DNA from: Polychytrium aggregatum
Lineage: Eukaryota; Chytridiomycota; Chytridiomycetes; Polychytriales
NCBI RefSeq assembly: GCF_025602895.1
Contig: NW_026516405.1
Span: 1-55,686, forward strand
Direction: 5' to 3'
DNA: 55,686 nucleotides
This document shows positions 12,801 to 21,954 of this stretch, in pieces (the first letter of the stretch is position 1; every line of letters begins with the position of its first letter). The translations under genes and the position numbers were made by a program. Below the pieces are notes generated by a model. That model ran no database searches. It saw only the letters and a list, made by a program, of their open reading frames with translations, and was not told where the DNA came from.

Positions 12801-13880
12801 GACTCCATCGACCAGGGCATGATTCAGTGCCTGAAGTCGCTTTGTGGTGAGCGTCTTGGCGCTCCTCCGACCGAGCCGCTTGATGCAACTGTCTGGTCGG
12901 CTTGCATGCTCACCTGCTGTCCACGGCTCCTTCTGATTGACCCCTTGTCATTCCAAACGCAGACAAGGCAACAACCGACGGCCCCATCTGGAACCTGCTT
13001 CCGTCCTTCTTCATGTATTTGTTCTGGAACCTGACACTTGACGAAAACTCGAGCTACAATTCGGTGCTTGACGGTATGGCCCATCGATCTCGCTCGCGCT
13101 TGGAAAGCGAGTCAGGGATGACCCTGTCTTTGTTCAAGCAGACAAAGCATACACCGGCCTTAGAGCTATCGACCCCACGTTAATGCAACCGCGGTTGCTG
13201 ACTATTGCCGCTCCTGCGATCCCACATGCGCATCCGCCCGCCACCACAACACACGTGTGTGCTTGCAGCCCTGGAAAATAACGGCCACTGCCTGAAAACG
13301 GTCTTTCTCAACCTATCGACCTGCACCCAAATGCTTCTGATGAAGGGTCCATCCGAGAGAATCCGCAGTCTCCACCGCGAGTTTCTGGAGGTAATGCCGC
13401 TGCTCCATTTGCGGTCGTCGATGGTGATGTCGATGTCGATGACGAGGGTGATGTTGATGGCGAGGGTGATGTTGATGGCGAGGGTGGTATTTCCCACGGC
13501 TCAGATGACCTCGACGCTGTTGATGCGCATCAAGCCCAAGCCGAACGACAAGGAATACAAAAACATCGATCCTGTCCTGATGCTCCTCAAACAGGTGCGA
13601 TGACGGAATGCCTCTGCGCGCTCCCCTTGCGATCTGGTTGCATCTTCCCGGCCGATCAACATTCCGTTGCTCCTACTGATCCCATGCCTTTGTTTCTTGA
13701 CCGCTGTTCTAGACGGCGCGGGATTCCAAGTTCGTGTCCAGAGCGCAGCTTGAAAGCATCATTCCCCATCCGCTGCTGCAGCTGGTCACGAATGAGCTGT
13801 ATCGCCGCAAGAACGGCAATGGCGGTACTATCGGCAGGGTTGGCGGACTTGGAAGCGGCAATGCCCTCGATGACGATTAG
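6845..13880 (+). CDS. NCKAP1: NCKAP1 / Nap1 / Hem subunit of the SCAR/WAVE regulatory complex
   Basis: Twenty-five exons chain in phase from ATG 6845 to TAG 13880, about 1,267 residues against roughly 1,130 for animal NCKAP1. Exons: 6845-7141, 7272-7412, 7548-7714, 7845-8061, 8225-8383, 8566-8784, 8989-9169, 9388-9584, 9674-9985, 10067-10186, 10310-10449, 10580-10711, 10817-10977, 11116-11209, 11302-11505, 11606-11727, 11874-11971, 12079-12172, 12276-12358, 12530-12622, 12765-12846, 12963-13073, 13269-13390, 13505-13594, 13713-13880. Family landmarks: KWAEHSLVLQQRG near the N terminus, GFARDEILWYFDH, KKGALEEKYLKPGMES, a hydrophobic helical middle (LPVEYLIEYFANYF), LLGMLMEFRALLAQ and NGHCLKTVFLNLST near the end. 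Nap1/Hem pairs with Sra1/CYFIP to hold and release the WAVE VCA segment, which activates Arp2/3 for pseudopods. The weakest junction is the donor of exon 15 (CT|GTCGCC), though its phase fits. The protein ends in a Gly/Asn-rich tail. Confidence 0.9.
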
Positions 13881-14380
13881 AGAATCAGAAACGGCTCGAG
13901 AGCGACATGTGAATGAGCCGCTATTCTAAACTACATGCAATGTAGCAACGAAACGATAGACCCGGATCCGCGGGGTCAACGAACGGCACCGTTACTCAGG
14001 TGCAAGCGAACTAGTCAGACTTTGCATACTGGGTGTGCTCTCCAGCTCCCTTTTTGCTTCGGGTTGATATGTAAACGGGCATTTGTTTCATCGTGCGAAT
14101 CGTGCCCCGAATGGTATCATTGGGAAGCCAAAACCCCAGAATCCAGCACCGCGAACGCAGACGAATCGAGCAAATCGAAACCACACGACGGACAAGCACC
14201 TCCAACCAAGAAAATGAGGACCAGATGAGCCAATGATGACGGAAGAGCGGGAGAGCGAAAGGAAGGGACGGGAGGCACCAAATGAGGGAGATGAGGCCGT
14301 GAATGGTTCGAGATTGACTGAACGAAAGGCAGGGAATGTGTCGACCAGACCAGGGTCTTGTTCCTTCAGCTGAGCAGGGC
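13881..14380. other. Convergent intergenic interval
   Basis: Five hundred bases between the stop of NCKAP1 (+) and the stop of the BET1-like SNARE (-). It should contain both 3' ends. Overlapping open frames on the minus strand (14088-14678) are in the wrong frame for the SNARE and show no protein pattern. Confidence 0.45.
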
Positions 14381-15470
14381 CTATGATTTTGACGAAGACG
14401 TTGCCTTGGATATCATGAGGCCGATGGCGAACAGGAACACGATTGTGAGCAGGAACACGGCGAGGAAAAACGAGCGGTTGTTGGGGGCCGTTACGACGGC
14501 CTTCATGCGGTTGAAAGACTGCTTGACTTGGGTGAGATTGGATTCGATGCCCGAGCCCTACAGTACAGGAGCGTGAGCAAACGGGTGGTGCATTGAACGA
14601 CGAGCAGACAAGAGGGCGAAGGCAGCGGGCAAAGCTGAGAGGCCGTTGGTGCAATCGGCGACGGATCGACAACAGCAATCCCCGTGTTCAAGCTTGCGGT
14701 CTCAGTGCGATACGATGGAAGCAGCCTGAGCACGGCTTACAATGCTGGAAAGTAAGCTGGGATGGTCGGGAACCGCATTTGGGTGAGCGGCGCTCGTTTA
14801 TACAGGATAGAGCAGCAGACGGCCCGACGAAGCCAGCGGCACTCGAGACACATTAACGGCACAGCGACCGGGCCGAATCGAAGCGCACCTGTCCTGTCGA
14901 TTCATTTCGTCGTGAATGTCAATGGTAACCTGCAGCAGCGATATTCAGAGAGTCAGGAGCACGAATGGCACCGGGTCCGGGGCTGCTGTCGAGGATGTGC
15001 TTCCAGGGCATGCAGTCCAAAGCTCATATCGAGGGCGTGGAGTGCGCCGGTTGCAACTTGGAGGGAAAGGTGCTATCTCAGGCTGTGTCGAAAGTGCAGA
15101 GGAGGGGGGAGAGGATCGAAAAAAGGAGCCGTACCCCTCTCAAGGCTGAGATTTGTCCAAAGAGCCGATTTACGCTGGCATCGTTATCCGATTCGAGCAG
15201 CGAGAGCTGCTGTTCTTCCTCGAGGGCACGCTGACGGTCGGCCGCGGAGCCGCTTCCAGATCTCCAGGCGCAAGCGATTTGCCGAGCGAGCAAGTGGAAA
15301 ACAAGGGTGTTGATGAACGAGGGTTAGCTCACAGCCGGCGATGGAGCGAGGACAGATGGGATGTACTGGAGGCATCGAAGGACGGGGACTGCAAGTCGGG
15401 ATTGAGCAAATCGACAAGGCCGTGAGCAGAGAAGGCGGTATCGCACAGATGATCCTCACCTGAACGCCAT
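14381..15470 (-). CDS. BET1/BET1L-family Qc SNARE (ER-Golgi or intra-Golgi fusion)
   Basis: Proposed minus-strand exons are 15470-15460, 15261-15135, 14929-14889, 14744-14741 and 14557-14381, all joining in phase to give 119 residues. The N-terminal region (SAADRQRALEEE) leads into the SNARE helix: NDASVNRLFGQISALRG, then TIDIHDEMNRQD, matching the BET1 pattern of hydrophobic layers around a central Gln. A membrane anchor (FFLAVFLLTIVFLFAIGLMI) and a short SKATSSSKS tail follow, so this is a C-terminal-anchored SNARE of the cis-Golgi/ER boundary. The 11-nt first exon (MAF plus two bases) and the 4-nt exon are inferred. The 4-nt exon adds Ser-Ile and keeps the spacing of the hydrophobic layers. 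BET1 and its paralogue (BET1L/Sft1) cannot be told apart here. Confidence 0.75.
14741..14744 (-). other. Putative 4-nt microexon of the BET1-like SNARE
   Basis: On the minus strand the sequence reads TTTCCAG, then CATT, then GTAAGC, with perfect acceptor and donor signals on either side. The upstream exon ends two bases into a codon (AG) and the last exon begins on a codon boundary, so exactly one extra base modulo three is needed. The four bases give AGC ATT (Ser-Ile). It is supported by phase and by the heptad register only. Confidence 0.5.
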
Positions 15471-15964
15471 GAATGAAGAGGAAGGAGATCAGCCTGTGGT
15501 GTGGAGCTATCGGCAACTGAACAGCAGATGTGATGCAGTAGCGATGCGATGGCGATGGCGATGCGATGGCGATGGCGATGGGGGCGAGAGTGAAGCGATG
15601 TGCTGGAAGCAGCCAGACGGCAAGACAACCAACGAACGCGGTGGCAGTGCCCTTCCAGGGATTTGTGCAAGGGCCAATCGGCCATTGGGCTGGAGAAAAG
15701 GAGATGCGCTCACACCCAAGAAGATCCAGGACTGCCAACCATGGTGCGTCGGCCGGCCGTCCATCGTGTGAAGCGATTCATATATTCAAAGCCGAGCCAC
15801 ATGTGCTCGGACACAGTGCCAAGCGACGATTCTCAAGGCGAACCAACGGCAGCCCTGCTCATCCTGCGGTGTTCTGGGACTATCGTGTGCCTGAATCGAT
15901 ATCTGCGACGAAGGCCATTTGCTCATGGCCAGTCCCCGCCTCCTTAACATCCCACATCCGCACC

Positions 15965-16016
15965 CATTCATTCATTCATTCATTCATTCATTCATTCATT
16001 CATTCATTCATTCATT
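15965..16016. repeat. (CATT)n microsatellite
   Basis: About 13 uninterrupted copies of the tetranucleotide CATT, followed after a short gap by a poly(T)/(GTT)n tract at 16058-16108. The two simple repeats mark the boundary between ordinary sequence and the purine-rich interval. Confidence 0.95.
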
Positions 16017-16057
16017 TCGACAATCCTGTTATATTCATTTTCTCAATTCTTTTCTGA

Positions 16058-16108
16058 TTTTTTTTTTTTTTGTTGTTGTTGTTTTTGTTGTTTTGTTGTT
16101 TTTTGTTT
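16058..16108. repeat. Poly(T) and (TTG)n tract
   Basis: A T run of about 14 bases followed by repeated TTG/TTTTG units, ending near TTTCTATAC. On the minus strand it is A/C-rich and could lie at the end of a long 3' UTR; this is inference. Confidence 0.8.
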
Positions 16109-17510
16109 CTATACATGCGATGATGGCAAGAGGAGCGAACGGCGAGCGGACAAGGAGAGAGGGGCGGTAGCGCACCGTTAAAGATTTGCCGCAGCAATCT
16201 GCCAAAAGGAAGCAGCAGCGACGAGCGCGCCGGAAAGAAACATGAAAAATACCCAGAGCCACGAGGGGATGGGGGCGAGAGGAATGGCAGCCCGTTTGTT
16301 TGACTGAAGCTGCATACAAAAACATTGCCAAAGGTCCGACAAGGTTGCGGAGCCGGGGTTGCAGAGAGACGATGGGCCATAGGTTGAGTGGATATGCACA
16401 GAGTAACTCCAAAAAAACTGATAATAGGGAGCGAAAAGTACAAGAGAGGAAGAGGATGGCATTACCACCACCACTGCCCACCGGGGGGAGGAGAAGTTGG
16501 GCCAGACAAAGATTGGCCCGAGGTGCAAGAGGCAATGATGAGGAGCGGTGAAAACCACACTTGCGACATGGGAAGGCAGGGTGGCAGATATCAAGGTCCT
16601 CATGGAGAAGAAGGGAGTCGACCGCGGACAGAGGAGCGCAGGGATGATGCTCTTGAGAGCAGGACTGGAGGGCACTGGCAAAGCGTCCACGATGGGAGGG
16701 GACACCGACAGTACAACAGAAACGGGCAGCGAAGCAACATCGAAACGATCGCGAGGGCGACGACTGCGAAAAAACAGAAAGCGAGAGAGACGAGCAGACA
16801 GCGAGCGGTGACGCGGAGTTGGAGAGCCGAGGGGCTGGGAAAGCCGGAGGACTCAAATCGCATGTCGCACGCGACGAAAGCATAAAAAATGTGTGGAGTG
16901 GGGGGGGTACAGCTTGGAGGACGAGAGGGAGAGAGAGAGAGAAAGCAAGCAGCTAACGGAGTACAGAGCGAAAGCGGGAGCAGCGCGGACCAGAAGCGCC
17001 GGGGCCGCAACCCATACGATCGAGGGAATAAATAACGACGAGAGGAAGCAGGGCTGATTGTGGATCATGCGAGAGACAGCAGCATCCACCAGCCGGGATC
17101 CTGGTACAAATACAGAGGGGGGGGTCACATTCAGGGCACCGGGAGGGGGCCTGAGCAAGCTCAGAGTCAAAAACAGAGATGCACCAAATTCAACGGCACG
17201 CTCAGAAACACCCATAATCAAGGCATCGACAGTGGTTCGAAGCGCGTTCTAAATAAGCAGACAAAAAGGAAAAGGAAAGAATGAAAGAAACCAACTGGCA
17301 GAGCAGATGCATTGTCGATCGAACAACGAGGGAGCGCGGAGTCGATTGTACCTGCATCTGTCTGCACCGCAACTCGCGCTTGGCTTGCGGGTCAAACCAC
17401 CGGGGCCGAAGCGAACAAGCCAGAGAGGAAACGACGGGCGAGTCGACGCGGGGGACTTGGGGAAGACAGAGACTCTTCGCCAGAGGAGCGGGAGCGGGAG
17501 TGTTGCGGCA

Positions 17511-18383
17511 TTAGCGCGCCTCGTACTTTTCCAGCACAGCCTCCAGCTCGTCGAGATCGACGTCGTCGGCGTCAAGACGCATGACTTCCGAGTAGAAAGC
17601 CTTGAGGGAGTCGCCGACCAGGATGGAGCTGCGTTGCGAGACGGTATTCGAGAGCTCTGGAGCACGAGGACCCGCAAAGTCAGCGGCGCTCTTGAGGGCG
17701 TGCTGGAAGGAGGTCTGTCCAGCATTCGCGCTCGAGGCCTGGGGCCTGGGCAGCTTGGAGTCGGTGCGCTTGATGACCATGGAGCTGGCACGCTTGGTCA
17801 CAGGTCTTGGCGGACGCAGCCGCGGGATAGGCAGCTGCGGGCCCTTGGAAGTGCTTGGGCTGCCTGAGCTCTTGAAGAAGGACTGGAAGGGCACGAGGAT
17901 GCGAGGCGACGATGCCGAGTTTGGGGATGTAGGTGAGGCAAGCGGCGAGGGCGAGGACGTGGGCGAGGTGTTCTTGTTGCGAATGTGGATGCTCAGGGAC
18001 GGATAGCGGCGGGAGGACGGTGGGGACGGCTGCTCAGGCGAAACCGATGGGGAGGGCGGGGGCTTGAGCCATGTGTTCTTGGTGAAGGATTTTGATGACT
18101 TTGGCGAGGCCGGCGGGGACGGCGAGGGCGGAGGAACCAGCGACTCGACGCTGGCGAGGTTGCTGGGCTGGCGTAGATTGCGAAGGGGAGACTTTGACTG
18201 CGAATGAAGCGAGTTGGAGCTTGGACGTTTGAGGGCCCATAGCAGGTTGTGGGCGCGTTTGAGGAAGTTGTGGGAGGAGGAGGAGGCCGAGGAGGTCGAG
18301 TGCAGCGACGGAGAAGGGGACGCCTTCCAGAGGCTGGAGCGGCGACGCAGGGACGAGGAAGGGTCCTGGGAAGCGTCTGTCAT
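17511..18383 (-). CDS. Disordered Ser/Pro-rich protein with acidic C-terminal helix (unknown)
   Basis: A single open minus-strand frame from ATG 18383 (MTDASQDPSSSLRRRSSLW) to TAA 17511-17513 encodes 290 residues. The upstream continuation of this frame lacks a further convincing start. Most of the protein is low-complexity: runs of Ser-Pro and Pro-Pro, basic patches (RRRSSLW, RLRPPRPVTKRASS), consistent with a phosphorylated intrinsically disordered protein. The C-terminal part looks folded: TSFQHALKSAADFAG, a hydrophobic stretch ILVGDSLKAFYSEVM, and an acidic helix DADDVDLDELEAVLEKYEAR. No known domain is recognised; a Ser-Pro-rich regulator or scaffold is possible. Unlike most neighbours it appears intronless. 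Long UTR-like sequence follows it. Confidence 0.6.
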   Translation of the reverse strand: MTDASQDPSSSLRRRSSLWKASPSPSLHSTSSASSSSHNFLKRAHNLLWALKRPSSNSLHSQSKSPLRNLRQPSNLASVESLVPPPSPSPPASPKSSKSFTKNTWLKPPPSPSVSPEQPSPPSSRRYPSLSIHIRNKNTSPTSSPSPLASPTSPNSASSPRILVPFQSFFKSSGSPSTSKGPQLPIPRLRPPRPVTKRASSMVIKRTDSKLPRPQASSANAGQTSFQHALKSAADFAGPRAPELSNTVSQRSSILVGDSLKAFYSEVMRLDADDVDLDELEAVLEKYEAR

Positions 18384-21300
18384 TGCGATGCAGACGAGGA
18401 AGGAGGGATTGGCAAGGAGAAGGACTTGGGGAAGCGGGTTTGGGAAAAGGACTCGGGAAGAGTGTGGATTTGGTGATTGCGGGAGCCGGGTTGCTGGGAA
18501 TGCAACAGGTAACCAAGGAGCTGTGACGACAGAGGGACCGATGCGGCGATGGCAGACCAAGGACGACGCAGGACAGACCGGGGGCAGGCAGGGTCGTTGG
18601 GGGGGGATCAGTGCGTCTGGAGGAGCAATGTTCGCGACGAGCAGATATGAGAACCAAAGGCCGAAACGGGGCCGGCGGAAACGGAAGGACGGATTTTGGG
18701 TAGCGAGGGCGAGACCAGGCTCGGTCTGGGGCGAGAGCGGGCGAGGGCGGCCGCCAGCCAATAAATAGGCGCTTGGCGAGGCGCCCGCGCAGCGAGAGCG
18801 ACAAGGGTGGTGGGGGAGCAATATGCGTTGTTGCTGTGTGAGTTGTGTGGTGGGTGACGTTGATTGGGTGTGGGACTGGGTGTGGGATAGCATGTGCACA
18901 GTCGATCCAGCTGTCGGCCGCACTGTTCTGTGGGCCATTGGCTCTGCGGGGCCGCTCCCGACCAAGCTGTCCCACGGGCTTGTGCGCCAGAACCATTTTC
19001 TGTGCGGCTGTTGTGCGACTCTGCCGTCCAATCAGCGCGCATGCCGCAGCCGCGCCTTGTATTGCTCAGCCAGCCAATCCCGACGCGAGACACAGAGCCG
19101 CAGCACGCCGGTTCGAGCCCCCGTCGATCCGGCTGCAGACGAGAAGGCGGCGGCCCGTGCGCAGCAGCGGCGCGGGCGCGGCGAGGGTAGAGAAAAAAGG
19201 AAAGGGCGTGGGCGGCATGGGCCGCAGCGAGGGGGCGTCTGGCCGCTGTGATGTGTTGTCTTGTGCAGTGATGTAGTGTGATGTGATGTAGTGTGATGTG
19301 ATGTGATGTGATGTGATGTGATGTGATGTGATGATGTGATGCGATGTTCTGTCCTGGTCGACAGCCAAGAGCAGCACGTTCGCGAGTGCGTGGTGCTGCG
19401 CATGGGAGCCAGCTCAAGCGCACCCGATCCAGCCGGCCAGCTGCTGGCTAGCCTGGCCCCGTGCACCCAACCCCGCGGCGGCGGAGCACAGCGCGCGCCA
19501 CACCCACTGGGCGGAATAACGCTGCCGCAGCACGCGCCGATTGGCTGCACCAGACAAGGAAAACGGAAAAGACGGCGCGCCAAGGGTGCGATTCCGGTGG
19601 CGCAAGGGATGACGTAAGTGGCGGTGAGCGGATGCGCAGCGGAGTGGCGGACGGCTGTGCGCGTGTGACAGAGTTGCAGTGTGCTGCATTGTATTGCAGT
19701 GGCACGGTCCCACCGCCGCACAGACGCGCGCGTGCCACACGTACACAGACAGTACACCCGCGGCACGAGACTCCCTGCGCTGCCGCGCCGCCGTGTGACC
19801 CTGTGCGGCCCTGTGCCGCGCGGCTGGCCCTTGCCTGCGACCCGACCTTGTGTGGCGGTCGCTGTGTGCCGTGGGCCGGCGCGTTGTCCCCGGCGCACTC
19901 GCTGCCGGACGCTGCCACACCCCGGCCACACCCGTCGCGGCTGCCCCACTGTTCCACCTGCCCATTGCAGATCGCAGGCGATTGATATCAGGCAAAGCGC
20001 TCCTGGGGGTGTGGGTGGAGGACGAGTGTATCGATATGGCATCGATGTGTGCGTCGAATAGACCTCAGAGCGACATCAGACCGACATTAGCATCGCCAGA
20101 CATCCCAGCCATCCCCAAGCCCACACGAAACACCCGCACGATTGCGCAATCTGCAGGATCGCACAGTCTCGGGTCCGCAGCGCACAAGCCCGTGGCGCCC
20201 CAGTGGCGGCTCTTGCGGGCACCCAGCCGCCACGCCGTCCTCACACGGCCCCGGCGCCAGGACCCCACGGTTCCTCCCTGGGTGGCTGGCGGTGGGTTTC
20301 TGCTGCGGGTGAAGGCTGTCTGCGCCGGTGGAGGGGCCTGGCGCTGATGCAGTGGGCGACTCGGCGACCGATGGATATCTGCTTTCGACAAGTGCACTAT
20401 CTGCCTGAACAAGCACTGGTGTATGTGCACTTGACGAAACAGCACCCCCCGTCTCCAATGCACCAGCGAAACGTGAGCCTCCCCACCGGCCGGGCCGTCT
20501 CGCATGCCCAAGCGCATGCACATGTGCCTGTTTTGGTTGGGTTGTGTTTGGTTTGCTCTGGCTGCGGTGGCCGTCTCGAGTTGCATACCCGTCCATCTCG
20601 AATCGCATGCCTCGGTCATACCAGTTGGCCATCACCAGCCCGCCAGACCAGTCGGCCAGACCAGTACCGGCCCTCTCCGAGCACCGCATCTCTTTCCTTC
20701 CTTCGAAACCGCCGCTCTTCGCCCTCAAATACCATACCACCACCACCACCGCGCGGCTCGCCGCTCTGTCCGTCTGTGGCGGCCTCTCGGCGCTCCGTTG
20801 CTCTCGGCGCCCGCCGTGGCTCGTCCTGGCTCTTTCCCGTTTGCCTGCCAGCATTGCCCTGCCGCCTCTTGTCGGCTGCTCCCCCCTCCTCCTGTGGCGG
20901 CGGCCTTTGCCGGAGCCAGTTGCCACCGAGCAAGCGCCCTTGCTGGTGCTTGTGGCGGCCCGTGGCAGCCGGATGGACTGCGACCGCCGGCTGCCCTTGC
21001 TGGGCCTTGCTGGACCTTGCTCGGCCTTGCTCGCCCGTGCCTGTCCTTGCCGGCCGGCCTCTGCCACTGCATTCCCCTCCACCAGAGCACGCCGCTCTTA
21101 ATCTTTGTCAGCTCTGTGACCTCTGTAGCCTCGTCGCCCTTGTCGCCGCCCTCCCCCTTCCTGCTCGTCTGCCCTTTGGCCGCTCTTGTCGGCAAGTCCC
21201 ATCCGCCTTGATGTTTCCCACACCCGCGTCCGTCCGCGTCTCGGCTCAGCTGCAGAGTGGCCTTGGCGCTCCCACACCCGAATTAGACCGCGCTCGCTAT

Positions 21301-21954
21301 ACACCAACGCCGCCAACACAACTTTTTGTCCCCTTCTTCGATTCCAGCCGCGGCCATTCTTCTGTCCCGGCTGCTGCCATTGCTGCTCGTTGTGTGGCTG
21401 CTGCTGTTGGCGCTCGTGCAGGTCGTTAGCCAATATAGCCGCCGCCCTTTCGGATCTTTTGACTGCATCGTGAGCTTATCCGAGCTCGGATTTGCTGTCG
21501 CTGCACTCGCACTTGCACTCGCACTTGCATTCACTTGCACTCGCTTGCATTCACTTGCATTCACTTGCATTCGCCCGCATCGCTTGCTGTTGCGTGTTCC
21601 CCCTCCGGCCAGGGCGCTGTTTCAGCTTGCCATCCCCCACCCCGTATTCCTGACCCGCCTCGCTGCACTTGGCCCTGCAGGTCAAATTCCTTGGTCTCGT
21701 CCTTTTTTCCCATTCGTACTCTCTTACTCGTCTTCTCCCCCCCCCCAAGCACAGCAACGTGGTCCTGGGCCTCCTCCCTTCCTCATCTTGCGGCTCGTCT
21801 CCCCACCAGTCCGCCATTCCACGACCTCGTCTGTCCTGTTCACATCGTCTTCTCCTGGGCCTTTCCCATCTCACGGCCCTCGACGAGCCCCTCTCCCATC
21901 CCACAACTCCCGGACATCTGATCCTCCCGCTCCTCATCGTAGCCCTCTCTCTCA
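18384..21954. promoter_or_regulatory. Large GC-rich divergent interval between two regulatory-type genes
   Basis: The Ser/Pro-rich gene and the C2H2 gene point away from each other across 3.57 kb. The interval is GC-rich and open in several frames on both strands (for example 20203-21429 plus, 19032-20042 minus), but none reads like a protein. Candidate elements seen: CCAAT-type motifs (CCAGCCAAT at about 18754, GATTGGCTG near 19537), an A/T-rich AATAAATAG near 18760 and a CRE/ATF-like TGACGTAA at about 19609. From about 20700 to 21950 the plus strand becomes C/T-rich, as expected for a long 5' UTR of the C2H2 gene. No RNA gene recognised. Confidence 0.4.
19268..19346. repeat. (TGATG)n-type minisatellite
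   Basis: About 15 tandem units of GTGAT/GATGT with a few variant units (TAGTG, TGATGATG) inside the divergent intergenic interval. The complementary strand reads as CATCA/ATCAC repeats. Confidence 0.9.

Larger units (their letters stand above)
15471..17510. other. Purine-rich (plus strand) interval, probable long 3' UTR of the minus-strand gene
   Basis: Two kilobases lie between the SNARE start and the stop of the Ser/Pro-rich gene, both on the minus strand. From about 16120 to 17500 the plus strand is strikingly rich in G and A (many GAGAGA and GGGG runs), so a transcript of the downstream minus gene would be pyrimidine-rich. Long open frames here (for example 16035-16883 minus) are a by-product of this composition and show no domain. 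The SNARE promoter is within the first few hundred bases; (GCGATG)n-like repeats lie around 15541-15590. Confidence 0.4.

Noticed and set aside
16035..16883. Minus-strand frame of 282 residues in the purine-rich interval
   Set aside because: Composition reflects the C/T-rich strand, several frames are open at once, and no motif or start context stands out. It ends in simple-repeat sequence.
20203..21429. Plus-strand 408-residue open frame in the GC-rich divergent interval
   Set aside because: A GC-rich sequence open in three frames at once; the product is Leu/Ser/Pro low complexity with no domain, and the opposite strand is equally open.
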